A DNA stretch of 64,000 bases from a virus: positions 62,001 through 126,000 of IMG/VR virus record IMGVR_UViG_3300042484_001031; one strand, given 5' to 3'. Position numbers and translations under genes: made by a program. Below the pieces are notes generated by a model. That model made no database searches and was not told the DNA's origin. It saw nothing but the letters and a program-made list of their open reading frames with translations. Of the stretch, positions 34,476-43,327 are shown one piece after another; the stretch's first letter is position 1; each line of letters opens with the position of its first letter.

Positions 34476-36551
34476 TTATTCTGTGTCAACTGCGGTTGAA
34501 TAACTTGTAAAGCCGTTCTCTTTAATTACTTTAAGAACACTAGGCACACGCCCAGCTAATTCTTCACGGTGACTTACAAGCCAAATACTTTTCTGTCTGC
34601 GTCGGCTCATGTCTTTAAGAATTGCAATAGCATTCTCAACACCCATTGTGTCAAGACCACTATCAATTAGTTCATCAATAAACAATGTATTGATAGGTCG
34701 ATATAAACTTTCCCATACATCTCTAAACGCAAAACTTAAGCCTAAGATTAAACGGTTACGTTCACCACGACTTAAATTATCAAAGTCAAGTTCTCTACCG
34801 AGCTCGGTAATCTCAACTTGTAAATCATTCTGAAAGATAACTTGATGCGGTAAACCAATCTTATCTAAGTAATGTGTTAATCGTTGATTCAAGTAACTTA
34901 AGTTTTGGTCAATAATCTTCTTACGAACAAAACTATCTTTGCTAACTAACAAATCTAACAAGAACTTTTGATGATCCATTGTTCTTGTTAATCGGTTGAT
35001 AGCATCAAAGTCAATAGATTGTAATGCGTTACTCTCCATCTCTACTACTTGTTCAGCGTATGGATCAGTTTCATTACCTTTAGTACCAATCTGAGTTAGT
35101 AAACTATTAACAGTAGACCGATGTTCAACAGCCTCTGCTTCTGTATCATATATTGTTATAGGTTGAGGCCCTAATTCAACATAACTTAACTCATTAAGTT
35201 GTTCATTAAATGGATTAGATTCTTTCTTCTTATCTTCCCATACTTTCTTTAAGTTAGCTACATCGCCACTATGACGAATAGCTTCCGCTTCTGTTTTGTA
35301 TTTTGGAGTAGGCTTAGGACCAATATCTTTTAATAATGATTGATTAGCCTCTAAATGATCTTCCATCATTGCTAAATCAGCTTTTGTATTTTCAAGTAAC
35401 GTAGTTTTTTCTAACGTAACTTCTAAATGCTTATCATCATGGAAATCTTGACCACATGCATAACACTTATGATCCTCTAATTCTTTAATCTCTCGAATTA
35501 ATTTCTCAATTAATTTTTTTTCTTTTGTGATATTTTTATTTTGGGTATCAATTGCTGTGGCAATAGTCTTTTGGTCAGCTTCATCTTTGATCCACTCTTT
35601 TAAATCACTCCATGCTTTCAGTTCAGCTTCAATGTCATACTCATTCTTGCGTAGGTATGTTGTATGTGCTACTGTAATATCAGTATCATGTTTTTGTTGC
35701 CATGCGGTAGAACGTGCAACTAACGCATTGTATGTATCCTGTGCTTCTTTTTGTTTAGCCCAAACATTCAAATCTTTATGTGCTAGTAGTTCTGCTTCAA
35801 TATCAATCTTGCTCAATTCATCATGGTCGGCAACTAATTTAGCAAGATCCTCATCATGCTTTGCTTTCCATAACTTCTGTCTACGTTTGAAACTTTCAAT
35901 CTGTTCAGCTACACGTTTGTTAGCTTCTTCAATACCTTTTACACGATATTCTTCTTGTTGTATACTATCTTTGCTGTCACGGATCATATTCTTAATGACC
36001 TCAGCTTTTTCACTTAACAAAGTAATACCAAGCAATTGTTCAATGATATCACGTTGATCATTAGTTTTCAGTGCTAAAAACGGTTCACTATATGTATTCA
36101 ACACAACAATATGTTTGAACATATCGGCACTCATGTGAATAACATTTTCAATAGCTACCTGTGTTTCTTTATTCTCACCCTGTGCATCGTCTGTATTCTT
36201 TTGTAAATCGTTGTTTACATAGAACCTTAAGATATTGGGTTTGCGCCCTCGTTCAATCTTATATTCAATCCCGTCTACACTAAACTCTAGTGTGACCATC
36301 ATGTTTTTGCCATTGGTACGATTGACTAAGTTATCTTTACGAATGCTATTGATTGGTACACCGAACAAGGCATAAGATAGACCCTGAATAAGAGTAGTCT
36401 TACCTGTACCATTACGAGCACCATCACCACCTAAGTCTAAGTTTTCACCTAGAATAAGTGTTAAGTCTTGTCTGTCAAAACAAACTGCTTGTGTTACTTG
36501 TCCGATTGAAAGGAAATTGCGAAGGGTAATATTCTTAAGGGTAATGCTCAT
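34476..36551 (-). CDS. 46: Recombination endonuclease subunit gp46 (SbcC/Rad50-like ATPase)
   Basis: 691 residues. Walker A at 44-53 (GARNGTGKTT), a long coiled coil from about 180 to 560 interrupted by a zinc hook (CYACGQ, near residue 363), the ABC signature LSRGERNRL near 592 and Walker B TLFIDELIDSGLD near 620-633 define a Rad50/SbcC-type SMC ATPase. With gp47 it forms the nuclease complex that resects DNA ends for recombination-dependent replication and helps degrade host DNA. The gene overlaps the end of gp47 by four bases (ATGA), a tight coupling typical of this pair. All key motifs are intact. Confidence 0.95.
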   Translation of the reverse strand: MSITLKNITLRNFLSIGQVTQAVCFDRQDLTLILGENLDLGGDGARNGTGKTTLIQGLSYALFGVPINSIRKDNLVNRTNGKNMMVTLEFSVDGIEYKIERGRKPNILRFYVNNDLQKNTDDAQGENKETQVAIENVIHMSADMFKHIVVLNTYSEPFLALKTNDQRDIIEQLLGITLLSEKAEVIKNMIRDSKDSIQQEEYRVKGIEEANKRVAEQIESFKRRQKLWKAKHDEDLAKLVADHDELSKIDIEAELLAHKDLNVWAKQKEAQDTYNALVARSTAWQQKHDTDITVAHTTYLRKNEYDIEAELKAWSDLKEWIKDEADQKTIATAIDTQNKNITKEKKLIEKLIREIKELEDHKCYACGQDFHDDKHLEVTLEKTTLLENTKADLAMMEDHLEANQSLLKDIGPKPTPKYKTEAEAIRHSGDVANLKKVWEDKKKESNPFNEQLNELSYVELGPQPITIYDTEAEAVEHRSTVNSLLTQIGTKGNETDPYAEQVVEMESNALQSIDFDAINRLTRTMDHQKFLLDLLVSKDSFVRKKIIDQNLSYLNQRLTHYLDKIGLPHQVIFQNDLQVEITELGRELDFDNLSRGERNRLILGLSFAFRDVWESLYRPINTLFIDELIDSGLDTMGVENAIAILKDMSRRRQKSIWLVSHREELAGRVPSVLKVIKENGFTSYSTAVDTE

Positions 36552-37561
36552 AGGTTATTATAAATGTCCAACAATAGTTTTTTGTCAAATGTATTTGATT
36601 CAATAGAATTAATTTGGTCAATGACGATTTGGTCAACACTTTCAAATCGTAATCCATCTGAACCGGCTATCTCTGTTTGTTCTGCTTTCATTGGTATCAA
36701 TGCCATCTCTCTTAGTTTATGTTCTGGGATTAATGTTTCTCTAATGAAGTTAGCTTCTTCATAACTAATATCAATGTCAAGATGTACTCTAACATGGCTG
36801 TCAATCAATAGCAAGCCCTCAGGGTTTTCTAGTACATCACTTAGTTTATATACACGATATAAGGGTTGTCTTGGCCAACTAAAGAATTGGGGATCTTGAT
36901 TCCATTCAAGTACCATCATACCACGTGCGTCATCACCTGCGTCAGCATAGTTATGAGGGAAAGCGTTACCTATATACCACACATTCTTTTTGCTTTGACG
37001 TTTATGGAAATGACCACTGAATACTTTATCAAACCCACTTAAATGTTCGCTATTGATTTCACCATGGTCGGGCATTTCAACCATAGCGTTCATGTAGAAA
37101 TGAGGTAACTCAAAATGACCAAACATATATTTGCCATTTAGTTTTTTTAATTTCTTATAATCATCTTGGACAAGCCAGGGCGCAATAACTACATCTCCTT
37201 GACTGAAGAAGTCGTTGATGATTTTAACGTTTGGTAAATGTTTAGCCCACTCAACACTATGAATGTCCCTACGGTCACGATAATAAAGATCGTGATTGCC
37301 TGGTATAAAATATACAGTATCAAAGTTAGCATTTAGTTTCTCCAGAGCCTGTAGCCCAAATTGTAGTGTATGAATGTTAATACTTGCTCTATGATGATTA
37401 TAATCACCTAAGAAGAAACAAGTTTCACAACCCTCACTTTTTGCTTTAGTAATGAACCAATCTACGAAATTGGCACAGTCTTGATTATGTTGTAGGCTGT
37501 TTGACTTAAGACCAAAATGAATGTCGGTAAAAACAGCGGCTTTTTTAAAAAGGTTACTCAT
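36548..37561 (-). CDS. 47: Recombination endonuclease subunit gp47 (SbcD/Mre11-like)
   Basis: 337 residues with all calcineurin-type phosphoesterase motifs: D13-I-H15, G-D at 52-53 (LGDYNHH), PGNHD at 87-91, GHF at 148-150 and GHFH at 183-186. This is the Mn-dependent nuclease partner of gp46. A sigma70-like TTGCTT-17-TATAAT lies immediately upstream and there is no clear ribosome binding site, so expression may start early from its own promoter rather than from the gp55 transcript 50 bases upstream. The C-terminal region (FDKKLLLDIYNN) probably contacts gp46. Confidence 0.93.
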   Translation of the reverse strand: MSNLFKKAAVFTDIHFGLKSNSLQHNQDCANFVDWFITKAKSEGCETCFFLGDYNHHRASINIHTLQFGLQALEKLNANFDTVYFIPGNHDLYYRDRRDIHSVEWAKHLPNVKIINDFFSQGDVVIAPWLVQDDYKKLKKLNGKYMFGHFELPHFYMNAMVEMPDHGEINSEHLSGFDKVFSGHFHKRQSKKNVWYIGNAFPHNYADAGDDARGMMVLEWNQDPQFFSWPRQPLYRVYKLSDVLENPEGLLLIDSHVRVHLDIDISYEEANFIRETLIPEHKLREMALIPMKAEQTEIAGSDGLRFESVDQIVIDQINSIESNTFDKKLLLDIYNNL

Positions 37562-37567
37562 GTGTTT

Positions 37568-37596
37568 ATTATATAGGATATGGCACTACAAAGCAA
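37568..37596 (-). promoter_or_regulatory. Possible sigma70-type (early/middle) promoter for gp47
   Basis: On the minus strand TTGCTT (37591-37596) and TATAAT (37568-37573) are 17 bases apart. The -10 box is only six bases from the ATG, which would give a leaderless message. The surrounding GGCA..TGCC palindrome could alternatively be a weak terminator for gp55. Confidence 0.35.
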
Positions 37597-37610
37597 TGCC
37601 ATTGGACAAA

Positions 37611-38522
37611 TTATTCTTCGTAAACAGTACTGCTTGACCCAGAGCCTTGGCGACTCCAACTTGGGTTAAGACCGTTAATTTCTAAGATATCATCACGTAT
37701 GTTTTGATTACGCTTTTCTGTATTTAGGACACGACAGAAACTATTTGTTATAGCGGCTGTGTAATAAGCAAATGGGTTTGCACTTTTAGCTTCATTGAAT
37801 CGTAAGCCAACGTATGTTAATTGTAAGATAGCACTGTTACGCATCTCATCATTGTAGGTATACCCACGCCAATTATATTTCATTGCATATTTTTCGCACA
37901 TCATAATATACATACGGGCAAGTTTGTTTGTGATTTTACCATGTTCTTTATTAAAAGAACCGGTAGATAGATCACCTTCCCAATGACTTTTACCCACACA
38001 ATAAAATGTATTGTTCTCATCAATTTTATAATGTTGGAATGGGGGAAAGTTAACCTTAACATGAACCATGTCATCTACTTCAGCTTTAGTGGTTGTATCT
38101 TCTAAGTCAGCAAAGATTTCATCTGGATCCGGCTCCTCAAACTCAAAAATATCTTTTGCTGTTTTCTTTTTAACTGTTTTGCGGGGCTGTTTTGGTGCAA
38201 CAGGAACATGATCCCAATTCATTACACGAAATACTAAATCTGTTAATGGGATAGAATCAGGAGAAACAGCATCTTTACTACCTTGTTCCAAACTTAAACG
38301 CAATGCACGTGTTTCTTTTGCCACTTGAATTGTTTCGGGTTTGAAAGCGTATGCTAAACTTTCATCAATTGGTGCTTGTGGCATATCTACTATGAAGTCA
38401 TACCTATGATATTCTGGTTTAGTGAAACAGCAATATGCGTTTTTACTTTCGTGTATCTCTTTTAGAATATCTTTGTTATTGAGATAGTTGACGGGTTTGC
38501 GTGGCGCGGGTAGTAGAGACAT
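37611..38522 (-). CDS. 55: Late-promoter RNA polymerase sigma factor gp55
   Basis: 303 residues from the ATG at 38522, which follows AAGGAAACT; an upstream extension to 38606 is open but lacks a ribosome binding site and is not protein-like. The C-terminal half is the conserved part: KLARMYIMMCEKYAMKYNWR, then DEMRNSAILQLTYVGLRF, FAYYTAAITNSFCRVLNTEK and the tail RDDILEINGLNPSWSRQ. gp55 is a minimal sigma that directs host RNA polymerase to TATAAATA-type late promoters. T4 gp55 is 185 residues; the extra ~120 N-terminal residues here (with a KKKTAKDIFEFEEPDPDE stretch) are an unexplained addition. Late promoter matches across the window are its probable targets. Confidence 0.88.
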   Translation of the reverse strand: MSLLPAPRKPVNYLNNKDILKEIHESKNAYCCFTKPEYHRYDFIVDMPQAPIDESLAYAFKPETIQVAKETRALRLSLEQGSKDAVSPDSIPLTDLVFRVMNWDHVPVAPKQPRKTVKKKTAKDIFEFEEPDPDEIFADLEDTTTKAEVDDMVHVKVNFPPFQHYKIDENNTFYCVGKSHWEGDLSTGSFNKEHGKITNKLARMYIMMCEKYAMKYNWRGYTYNDEMRNSAILQLTYVGLRFNEAKSANPFAYYTAAITNSFCRVLNTEKRNQNIRDDILEINGLNPSWSRQGSGSSSTVYEE

Positions 38523-38617
38523 AGTTTCCTTGTTATGTTTGATGTAGTGTAACACATTAGTTGTAGAAAAGCAACAATTTTTTAGTGAAAAGGGTAAAAA
38601 TAGCACTTTTATTTAGC

Positions 38618-38625
38618 GATAAATA
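38618..38625 (+). promoter_or_regulatory. Late promoter candidate (GATAAATA) for the baseplate operon
   Basis: GCGATAAATATAAG lies 22 bases upstream of the first baseplate gene, in the divergent gap with gp55. Confidence 0.6.
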
Positions 38626-38647
38626 TAAGTAAGGATAACAACATATT

Positions 38648-40357
38648 ATGGCAAACCCAACCACAGCCGCTGAATGGAAAGAAGTTGCAGCCAATGCGCA
38701 GGCACAGATAGGTGCGGTCAACCAACAAAAAGCGCAAGGTGAAGAACAAATAACTGCATTGGAACAACAACTTCTAGCCAACGGTCAACAAATAAGTGAC
38801 TACTTAAAAGCTAATCCTAGAATTACCTCAAAAGACTCTGGCTTATTAGCTTTACAAGCACAGACAGATACTATTAAACAAAATTTAGCTAAAACAGAAG
38901 TATATGTAAGAGCTACACTAACATCACAACTATTTCAACTTAGAGCAACTATAAACAATGCTAATACACAGGCTGGAGTAGCAACAACTGGTGCTCCGAA
39001 TACAAACACAAATACTCCGCCTGAAACAGTTGTTCCTGATCAATCTAATACTGCTGTCATTACAGAGACCCCTCCTCCAATTGAAAACACTACGTCTGCA
39101 AATACTACTGACCCAAACAGTGATCCTAATACTAATATAGGTTCTGAACCAGTTGTTGAAAATGCTACCCCAGCATTTGTTACTGGTCAAAATGCTGCCG
39201 CTGATGCTGCCTTCTTAGAAGCCAACGCATCAGAACAACAAGTTATAGATCCAAATAGTGATCCTAATACTAATATTGGTAACGACTCACAAGAACCAGT
39301 ACCACAGCCTCAACAAGAAATTGGATTAAACAGCGATCCTAACACAAATATTGGTGCTGATATACAAACAATTGAAAATGCGGCACCGGCAACTATTAAT
39401 GCAGACGATGCAATTGAAAAAGCAAGATTAGAAGCTGAAGAAATAAATGGCGAAATCCCCCCACGTACAGAACAAGATATATTTGCTGCCGAAGGTGTAA
39501 CAAATGCAGCCGGTTTGCAAGGGAAATTAGAGAATGCCAGAGCACAACAGATTACACAAGATGCAGAGAATGCAAAGACTCAGGGTGATTGGCGTGTAAG
39601 ATTAAGTTTAGCACCTAGTGCAGGATATTTATATAAAGCACAAAACCCAGGTATATTAGCACCACTACAAAAAACAGATGGGGTGATATTTCCATATTTA
39701 CCTCAAATTCAAGTAACATATGCCGCACATTATGATCCTTCGGATCTTACGCATAGTAATTATAAAATATTTCAATATAAAAATAGTAGTGTGGATCAAG
39801 TTAGTATTACATGTGATTTTACTGCACAAGATACTGAAGAAGCAAATTACATGTTAGCAGTTATTCATTTCTTTAGGTCAGTTACTAAAATGTTTTATGG
39901 ACAAGATCAAATACCTAAACCAGGAACACCCCCGCCATTGTGTTATCTATCTGGAATGGGTGATTTTCAATTTGATAGACACCCATTAGCAATATCTTCA
40001 TTTAATTATAGTTTGCCTAATGATGTGGACTATATAAGAGCAAGTAGTCCAACTTTGTTATCTGGAGTTAATTCAACCGGATATAATGATAATAGAAATA
40101 GTGATTTAACACCAAGTCAAGTTAGAATGCAATCAGGAACTACTCACTTAAATGCAGGAGCAAAAGAATCAGCACCTAATTTTAGCAAAGCAACTAATAC
40201 ACAACCTACTTATGTGCCTACAAAGATATCAATTTCAGTAATGGCTTATCCAATTGTAACACGTAACGACATAAGTAATAACTTTAGTTTAGAGAAATAT
40301 GCGACCGGTGCATTATTGCAAGGTCGTAAAAACCCAGGTGGCGGAGGAATTTGGTAA
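38648..40357 (+). CDS. Baseplate protein, tail-tube cap/initiator-like (gp48/gp54 candidate)
   Basis: 569 residues. The first ~110 are coiled coil (QITALEQQLLANGQQISDYL), then a Pro/Asn/Thr-rich linker with three copies of NSDPNTNIG (near residues 158, 206 and 233), then a second helix. The conserved C-terminal domain starts near 320 (DWRVRLSLAPSAGYLYKAQN, IFPYLPQIQVTYAAHYDPSD, VDQVSITCDFTAQDTEEANY, FNYSLPNDVDYIRA). This domain is common in marine T4-like phages in the baseplate cluster and by position and fold pattern fits the gp48/gp54 proteins that cap the baseplate and start the tail tube; I could not confirm which. The gene ends in a one-base overlap with the next (TAATG). Confidence 0.6.
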   Translation: MANPTTAAEWKEVAANAQAQIGAVNQQKAQGEEQITALEQQLLANGQQISDYLKANPRITSKDSGLLALQAQTDTIKQNLAKTEVYVRATLTSQLFQLRATINNANTQAGVATTGAPNTNTNTPPETVVPDQSNTAVITETPPPIENTTSANTTDPNSDPNTNIGSEPVVENATPAFVTGQNAAADAAFLEANASEQQVIDPNSDPNTNIGNDSQEPVPQPQQEIGLNSDPNTNIGADIQTIENAAPATINADDAIEKARLEAEEINGEIPPRTEQDIFAAEGVTNAAGLQGKLENARAQQITQDAENAKTQGDWRVRLSLAPSAGYLYKAQNPGILAPLQKTDGVIFPYLPQIQVTYAAHYDPSDLTHSNYKIFQYKNSSVDQVSITCDFTAQDTEEANYMLAVIHFFRSVTKMFYGQDQIPKPGTPPPLCYLSGMGDFQFDRHPLAISSFNYSLPNDVDYIRASSPTLLSGVNSTGYNDNRNSDLTPSQVRMQSGTTHLNAGAKESAPNFSKATNTQPTYVPTKISISVMAYPIVTRNDISNNFSLEKYATGALLQGRKNPGGGGIW

Positions 40358-40668
40358 TGGCAAATAATATACTTTATCCAGCAACAAGTCCATACTATGC
40401 AACAGATATAGTTAATGGCAAATTTTTAGATATAATGGTAGATAGACCTATCATTAAACAACCTTCCGATATCTACTGGGAGATAACATTAGTATATGAA
40501 TTTCGTCCTGATATGTTAGCATATGACTTGTATGCTGATAGTAGATTGTGGTGGGTATTTGCACAACGAAATCCAAACACATTGAAAGATCCTTACTTTG
40601 ATTTTGTAGCAGGTGTAAGTATATACTTACCTAAGGCAGATTTGTTGAAACAAATTTTAGGATTATAA
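40357..40668 (+). CDS. 53: Baseplate wedge protein gp53-like
   Basis: 103 residues from the ATG at 40357, which overlaps the previous stop (TAATG); a TTG two codons upstream is not needed. The core YEFRPDMLAYDLYADSRLWW, VFAQRNPNTLKDPYFDF and GVSIYLPKADLLKQIL is the LysM-like domain of T4 gp53. T4 gp53 is about 196 residues, so this is a minimal form. gp53 sits in the inner baseplate and locks neighbouring wedges together. Directly followed by the hub gene with no gap. Confidence 0.8.
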   Translation: MANNILYPATSPYYATDIVNGKFLDIMVDRPIIKQPSDIYWEITLVYEFRPDMLAYDLYADSRLWWVFAQRNPNTLKDPYFDFVAGVSIYLPKADLLKQILGL

Positions 40669-43323
40669 ATGTATTCTATTAAGATACAAGACACTACTGG
40701 ACTTTGGATAGTAATTGATACAACTACCGGTAAAAATATTAGCAGAGGAGCGTTACCGTCAATAGCCATTAATCTTGCTATTGAAAAGGGCATGCCTGCA
40801 TCGCTTAGACCTACACTGCTTGATGATGCGGCCGCAATTGAGCAAGCATCAGCACCTCCGCCTACCCCCACAGAACCTATTCCACCAACAACAGAAAACA
40901 AAACTAATCCAAATGATTTGGGCGGCAGTTCAGGTGATGAAGAATATAGTTATGATAAAAATTATGCGGCTAAAGTTGATGCTACTAAAAATGTAACTAA
41001 TCCAAATAATGAAATGGAAACGCAAAATGAAAGTTATGCGGGCACAACAGTTGCAGGACAAGGTGATAAAGGTTCAGCAAATAAAGTAAAATCAACTGAA
41101 ATAGCCGCTGGTCCAAAGCCAGGAGCTCGTCCACAAAACCCATTAGGTAGTCTATCAAGTTATACATACCAACTGACATTGTATATGATAACACCAGATG
41201 CGTATGACGCATTTATTCAATCTGGAAGAAATAACATCAATGCTATTAATAATGCGGCTAATCCACAAGTAGCAACTGAAATTGAAAATAGTATGTCAGG
41301 TGCATATATTATAGCACAAAGTGGTGGCATAAACAATAAAACAAGCAAACGTGCATTTGACTATGATTATTATATAGATGACTTAAAAATTCACACAACT
41401 ACTAATGCCAAAGCAAAGAAAACAGCATCAAATGATACAGAAATGTCATTTAACATTTATGAACCATATGGTTTTTCATTCATAACAAAATTAAATAATG
41501 CAGCGGATATATTAAAAAAGAAAAGTAAATTAAAAGACTATAAAGATTTATCTAACTCTACAAAACAATTTTTTGTGTTAGGAATTAGGTTTCAAGGGTA
41601 TGATGAAAATGGTAAAGAGATATCAGCAGTATCTACTTATAACCAAGATACATTTGATGTGACAGGTGATTCGGGTGGCGTATTTGAAAGATTTTTTGAT
41701 ATAAGAATTACTGATTTTAAATTTAAACTTGACGGTAAGATGACAGTATATAATATTACTGCCGCAACAGTTGCACCAAAAGCAGGATTTGGTGTAAAGT
41801 ATGGTAGGATAGATAGAGGTGCTAGAGTAGAAGGAAGTACAGTAGAAGATGTATTACGAGGAACTAAAGGTTTACTAACATCATTAAACGAACAACAAGT
41901 ATTACAAACTAAGAAGAATGGTGAAGGTAGTATAGCAAATGTATATAAGCTCAGATATTTAGGTACTGCTGAATCAGAAATAGGATCTGCATCTATTGTA
42001 AGTATTGCTGATTTGGATAAATCTAAGTTGCCAATGAGTGTGGCTGAAAATATTAAACAAGTAAATGACGCAGTATCAGTATCAGCCATACCTAATACTA
42101 ATAGCAGAACTATTACATTTGCAAACGATGTGTCTATAATGCAAGCTATAGGATCAATTGTTTCTCAAAGTAGTTATTTAGAAAACGCATTGACTGAAGT
42201 AATAAAATCCGATACTGAACCTCCGCAACCGGGACAAGGCACTGCTACAGTTAAAGATCCTAACCCAAGAACTATTAAATGGTATAACTTGGGTGCAGAA
42301 GTTAAATGTTTGGGTTTTGATAAGATAGTGGGTGATTTTGCTTATGAAATTACCTACGTTATACAACCATATGAAACTCCAATGGTTACTAGTCCATATG
42401 CAGGTAAAACTTCAAAATATTATGGTGCACATAAAAGATATGAATATTGGTTCACTGGTAAGAATTCAGAAATATTAAACTATGAACAAGCAATGAATAA
42501 CTCATATTTTTTACCATCAATGAATCCAACTGGTTCTCCTGCTAGTCAAGGTGGCGGGGCAGATATTGCTACTGTACCGGGTAAACGACAAAATGAAGAT
42601 AGAACGGGTAAATTAGATATAGGTAAGGAAGCACAGAATTCTTATCTAACAAGTTTATATGATCCTGGTGCATATGCTACTGCAAAGGTTACTATATTAG
42701 GAGACCCTGATTATCTAATGCAAGATAGTCCTAGTTCAATTAATCAAGTATATCGTCAATTTTATGGCAAAGGTTTTACTATTAACCCAAATGGTGGACA
42801 AGTTTTTATTGAGATAGATTTTAAAGAAGCGGAAGATTATAATAATGATACTGGATTATTAACTGTTAACGATTCTATATTATTTTGGAAATATCCTAAA
42901 GAGATAGCATCACAAGTTAAAGGTGTGAGTTATATGTTAGTTGAAGTAATAAGTAGTTTTTCAAAAGGTAAATTTACACAAGAATTAGATTGCGTAATAA
43001 ATCAGTTTCCTGGTATTACTAATAAATCTGATAAAAATGCGGCAGGTAGACCATCTAATGTAGAAGAAAATGTGTTTGATACTAGGCAGAGTATACAAGA
43101 AAATGTGTTTAATCCGGCACAAGATGTACAAGAAAGCGTCTTTGATCCAACTGCCGGCGGTATATCAGGAGCCGGATCTAACAGCACAAACAAATCTCTT
43201 AATTCAGGTTCGGAAGCAAGAGATGATAATATAATAGATGCTAAGAAACAACCCCCGAATGATCCCGGCGGTGGTAGGGAAGATCCTAATACAGGAAATG
43301 TATTAGATATGGGATTAGGATAA
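40669..43323 (+). CDS. Large baseplate hub protein (gp27 position), function inferred
   Basis: 884 residues. A short N-terminal domain (MYSIKIQDTTGLWIVIDTTT) is followed by a disordered Pro/Asn/Gly linker to ~residue 150, then a structured body: YTYQLTLYMITPDAYDAF, GFSFITKLNNAADILKKKS, VLGIRFQGYDENG, FFDIRITDFKFKLDGKMTVY, and later VKCLGFDKIVGDFAYEITYV and YWFTGKNSEILNYEQ. The C-terminal ~100 residues are low complexity with repeated ENVFDTRQ/ENVFNPAQ/ESVFDPTA. It lies between gp53-like and the gp5-like hub, where a gp27-type hub would be expected, and its size and beta pattern fit a hub or tube-like fold. I do not recognise specific gp27 residues. Confidence 0.55.
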   Translation: MYSIKIQDTTGLWIVIDTTTGKNISRGALPSIAINLAIEKGMPASLRPTLLDDAAAIEQASAPPPTPTEPIPPTTENKTNPNDLGGSSGDEEYSYDKNYAAKVDATKNVTNPNNEMETQNESYAGTTVAGQGDKGSANKVKSTEIAAGPKPGARPQNPLGSLSSYTYQLTLYMITPDAYDAFIQSGRNNINAINNAANPQVATEIENSMSGAYIIAQSGGINNKTSKRAFDYDYYIDDLKIHTTTNAKAKKTASNDTEMSFNIYEPYGFSFITKLNNAADILKKKSKLKDYKDLSNSTKQFFVLGIRFQGYDENGKEISAVSTYNQDTFDVTGDSGGVFERFFDIRITDFKFKLDGKMTVYNITAATVAPKAGFGVKYGRIDRGARVEGSTVEDVLRGTKGLLTSLNEQQVLQTKKNGEGSIANVYKLRYLGTAESEIGSASIVSIADLDKSKLPMSVAENIKQVNDAVSVSAIPNTNSRTITFANDVSIMQAIGSIVSQSSYLENALTEVIKSDTEPPQPGQGTATVKDPNPRTIKWYNLGAEVKCLGFDKIVGDFAYEITYVIQPYETPMVTSPYAGKTSKYYGAHKRYEYWFTGKNSEILNYEQAMNNSYFLPSMNPTGSPASQGGGADIATVPGKRQNEDRTGKLDIGKEAQNSYLTSLYDPGAYATAKVTILGDPDYLMQDSPSSINQVYRQFYGKGFTINPNGGQVFIEIDFKEAEDYNNDTGLLTVNDSILFWKYPKEIASQVKGVSYMLVEVISSFSKGKFTQELDCVINQFPGITNKSDKNAAGRPSNVEENVFDTRQSIQENVFNPAQDVQESVFDPTAGGISGAGSNSTNKSLNSGSEARDDNIIDAKKQPPNDPGGGREDPNTGNVLDMGLG

Positions 43324-43327
43324 GATT

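Noticed and set aside
34442-34489. TTG start for the PD-(D/E)XK nuclease
   Set aside because: It would overlap gp46 and has no clear ribosome binding site; the ATG at 34441 is directly before the conserved GFEREV region.
38523-38606. 28-codon N-terminal extension of gp55
   Set aside because: AAGGAAACT just before the ATG at 38522 and the unprotein-like Cys/Phe-rich extension favour the internal start.
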